Of a DNA stretch of 15,237 nt, positions 15,218-15,237 are shown one piece after another. A program made the position numbers and the translations under genes. This DNA is from Rhodococcus sp. IITR03 (GTDB taxonomy: Bacteria > Actinomycetota > Actinomycetes > Mycobacteriales > Mycobacteriaceae), in contig LATQ01000211.1 in NCBI GenBank assembly GCA_001017865.1, positions 1 through 15,237 of the forward strand, given 5' to 3'. The notes under the pieces are model-generated. The model was not told the origin of the DNA. It did no database searches and saw only the letters and a list, made by a program, of their open reading frames with translations. Positions within the stretch are counted from its first letter, which is position 1. Each line of letters begins with the position of its first letter.

Positions 15218-15237
15218 GCCGCCACAGGATCAGCGCG

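Overview
This is a high-GC window whose gene content fits an actinobacterium of the Rhodococcus/Gordonia/Mycobacterium group. It has several fatty-acid-type dehydrogenases, an F420-type luciferase-like oxidoreductase, an SCP2-type thiolase with zinc-ribbon/OB-fold partners, and a CaiB-type CoA-transferase. The genus is an inference. I see no rRNA, tRNA, CRISPR array, IS element or replication origin.

Layout. The left block (1-6530) is on the minus strand. Read in transcription order it is SDR 1 (6530-5725), a CaiB/BaiF CoA-transferase (5520-4304), an amidohydrolase (4192-3024), an acyl-CoA dehydrogenase (2783-1530), a lipoprotein solute-binding protein (1447-386) and a small conserved-looking protein (288 to the edge). 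The centre (6671-9653) is on the plus strand: a GntR/FCD regulator, an MFS transporter and SDR 2. A strong stem-loop at 9671-9706 separates it from the right block. The right block (15217-9735) is on the minus strand: two zinc-ribbon/OB-fold proteins, an SCP2-type thiolase, an ACAD10/11-like acyl-CoA dehydrogenase, its APH-type kinase partner and an F420-type oxidoreductase. ATGA, ATGA and TGATG stop/start overlaps tie several right-block genes together.

How the genes may work together (inference). The set looks like a catabolic locus for an imported carboxylic acid. The substrate would be bound outside the cell or brought in by the MFS carrier, activated by CoA transfer, and oxidised by dehydrogenases and SDRs. 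An amidohydrolase-superfamily enzyme would hydrolyse or decarboxylate an intermediate. The chain would end in kinase/dehydrogenase rearrangement of a 4-hydroxyacyl-CoA (as in LvaA/LvaC and ACAD10/11) and thiolase or retro-aldol cleavage. The substrate cannot be named from sequence. The best regulatory signal is a 14-bp imperfect inverted repeat, AAYAT-N4-ATRTT, present in four separate AT-rich promoter regions (2880-2893, 5651-5664, 6559-6572, 8876-8889). One copy lies between the divergent SDR 1 and GntR genes, so it is a candidate operator for a local regulon.

Quality caveat. Twelve of the fifteen genes need one or more single-base (rarely two-base) frame corrections to give a full-length family protein. 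Only the solute-binding protein, the first acyl-CoA dehydrogenase and the first zinc-ribbon protein read through cleanly. I interpret this as indel error in the sequence rather than mass gene decay, and I annotate the restored genes as CDS with the approximate shift positions.
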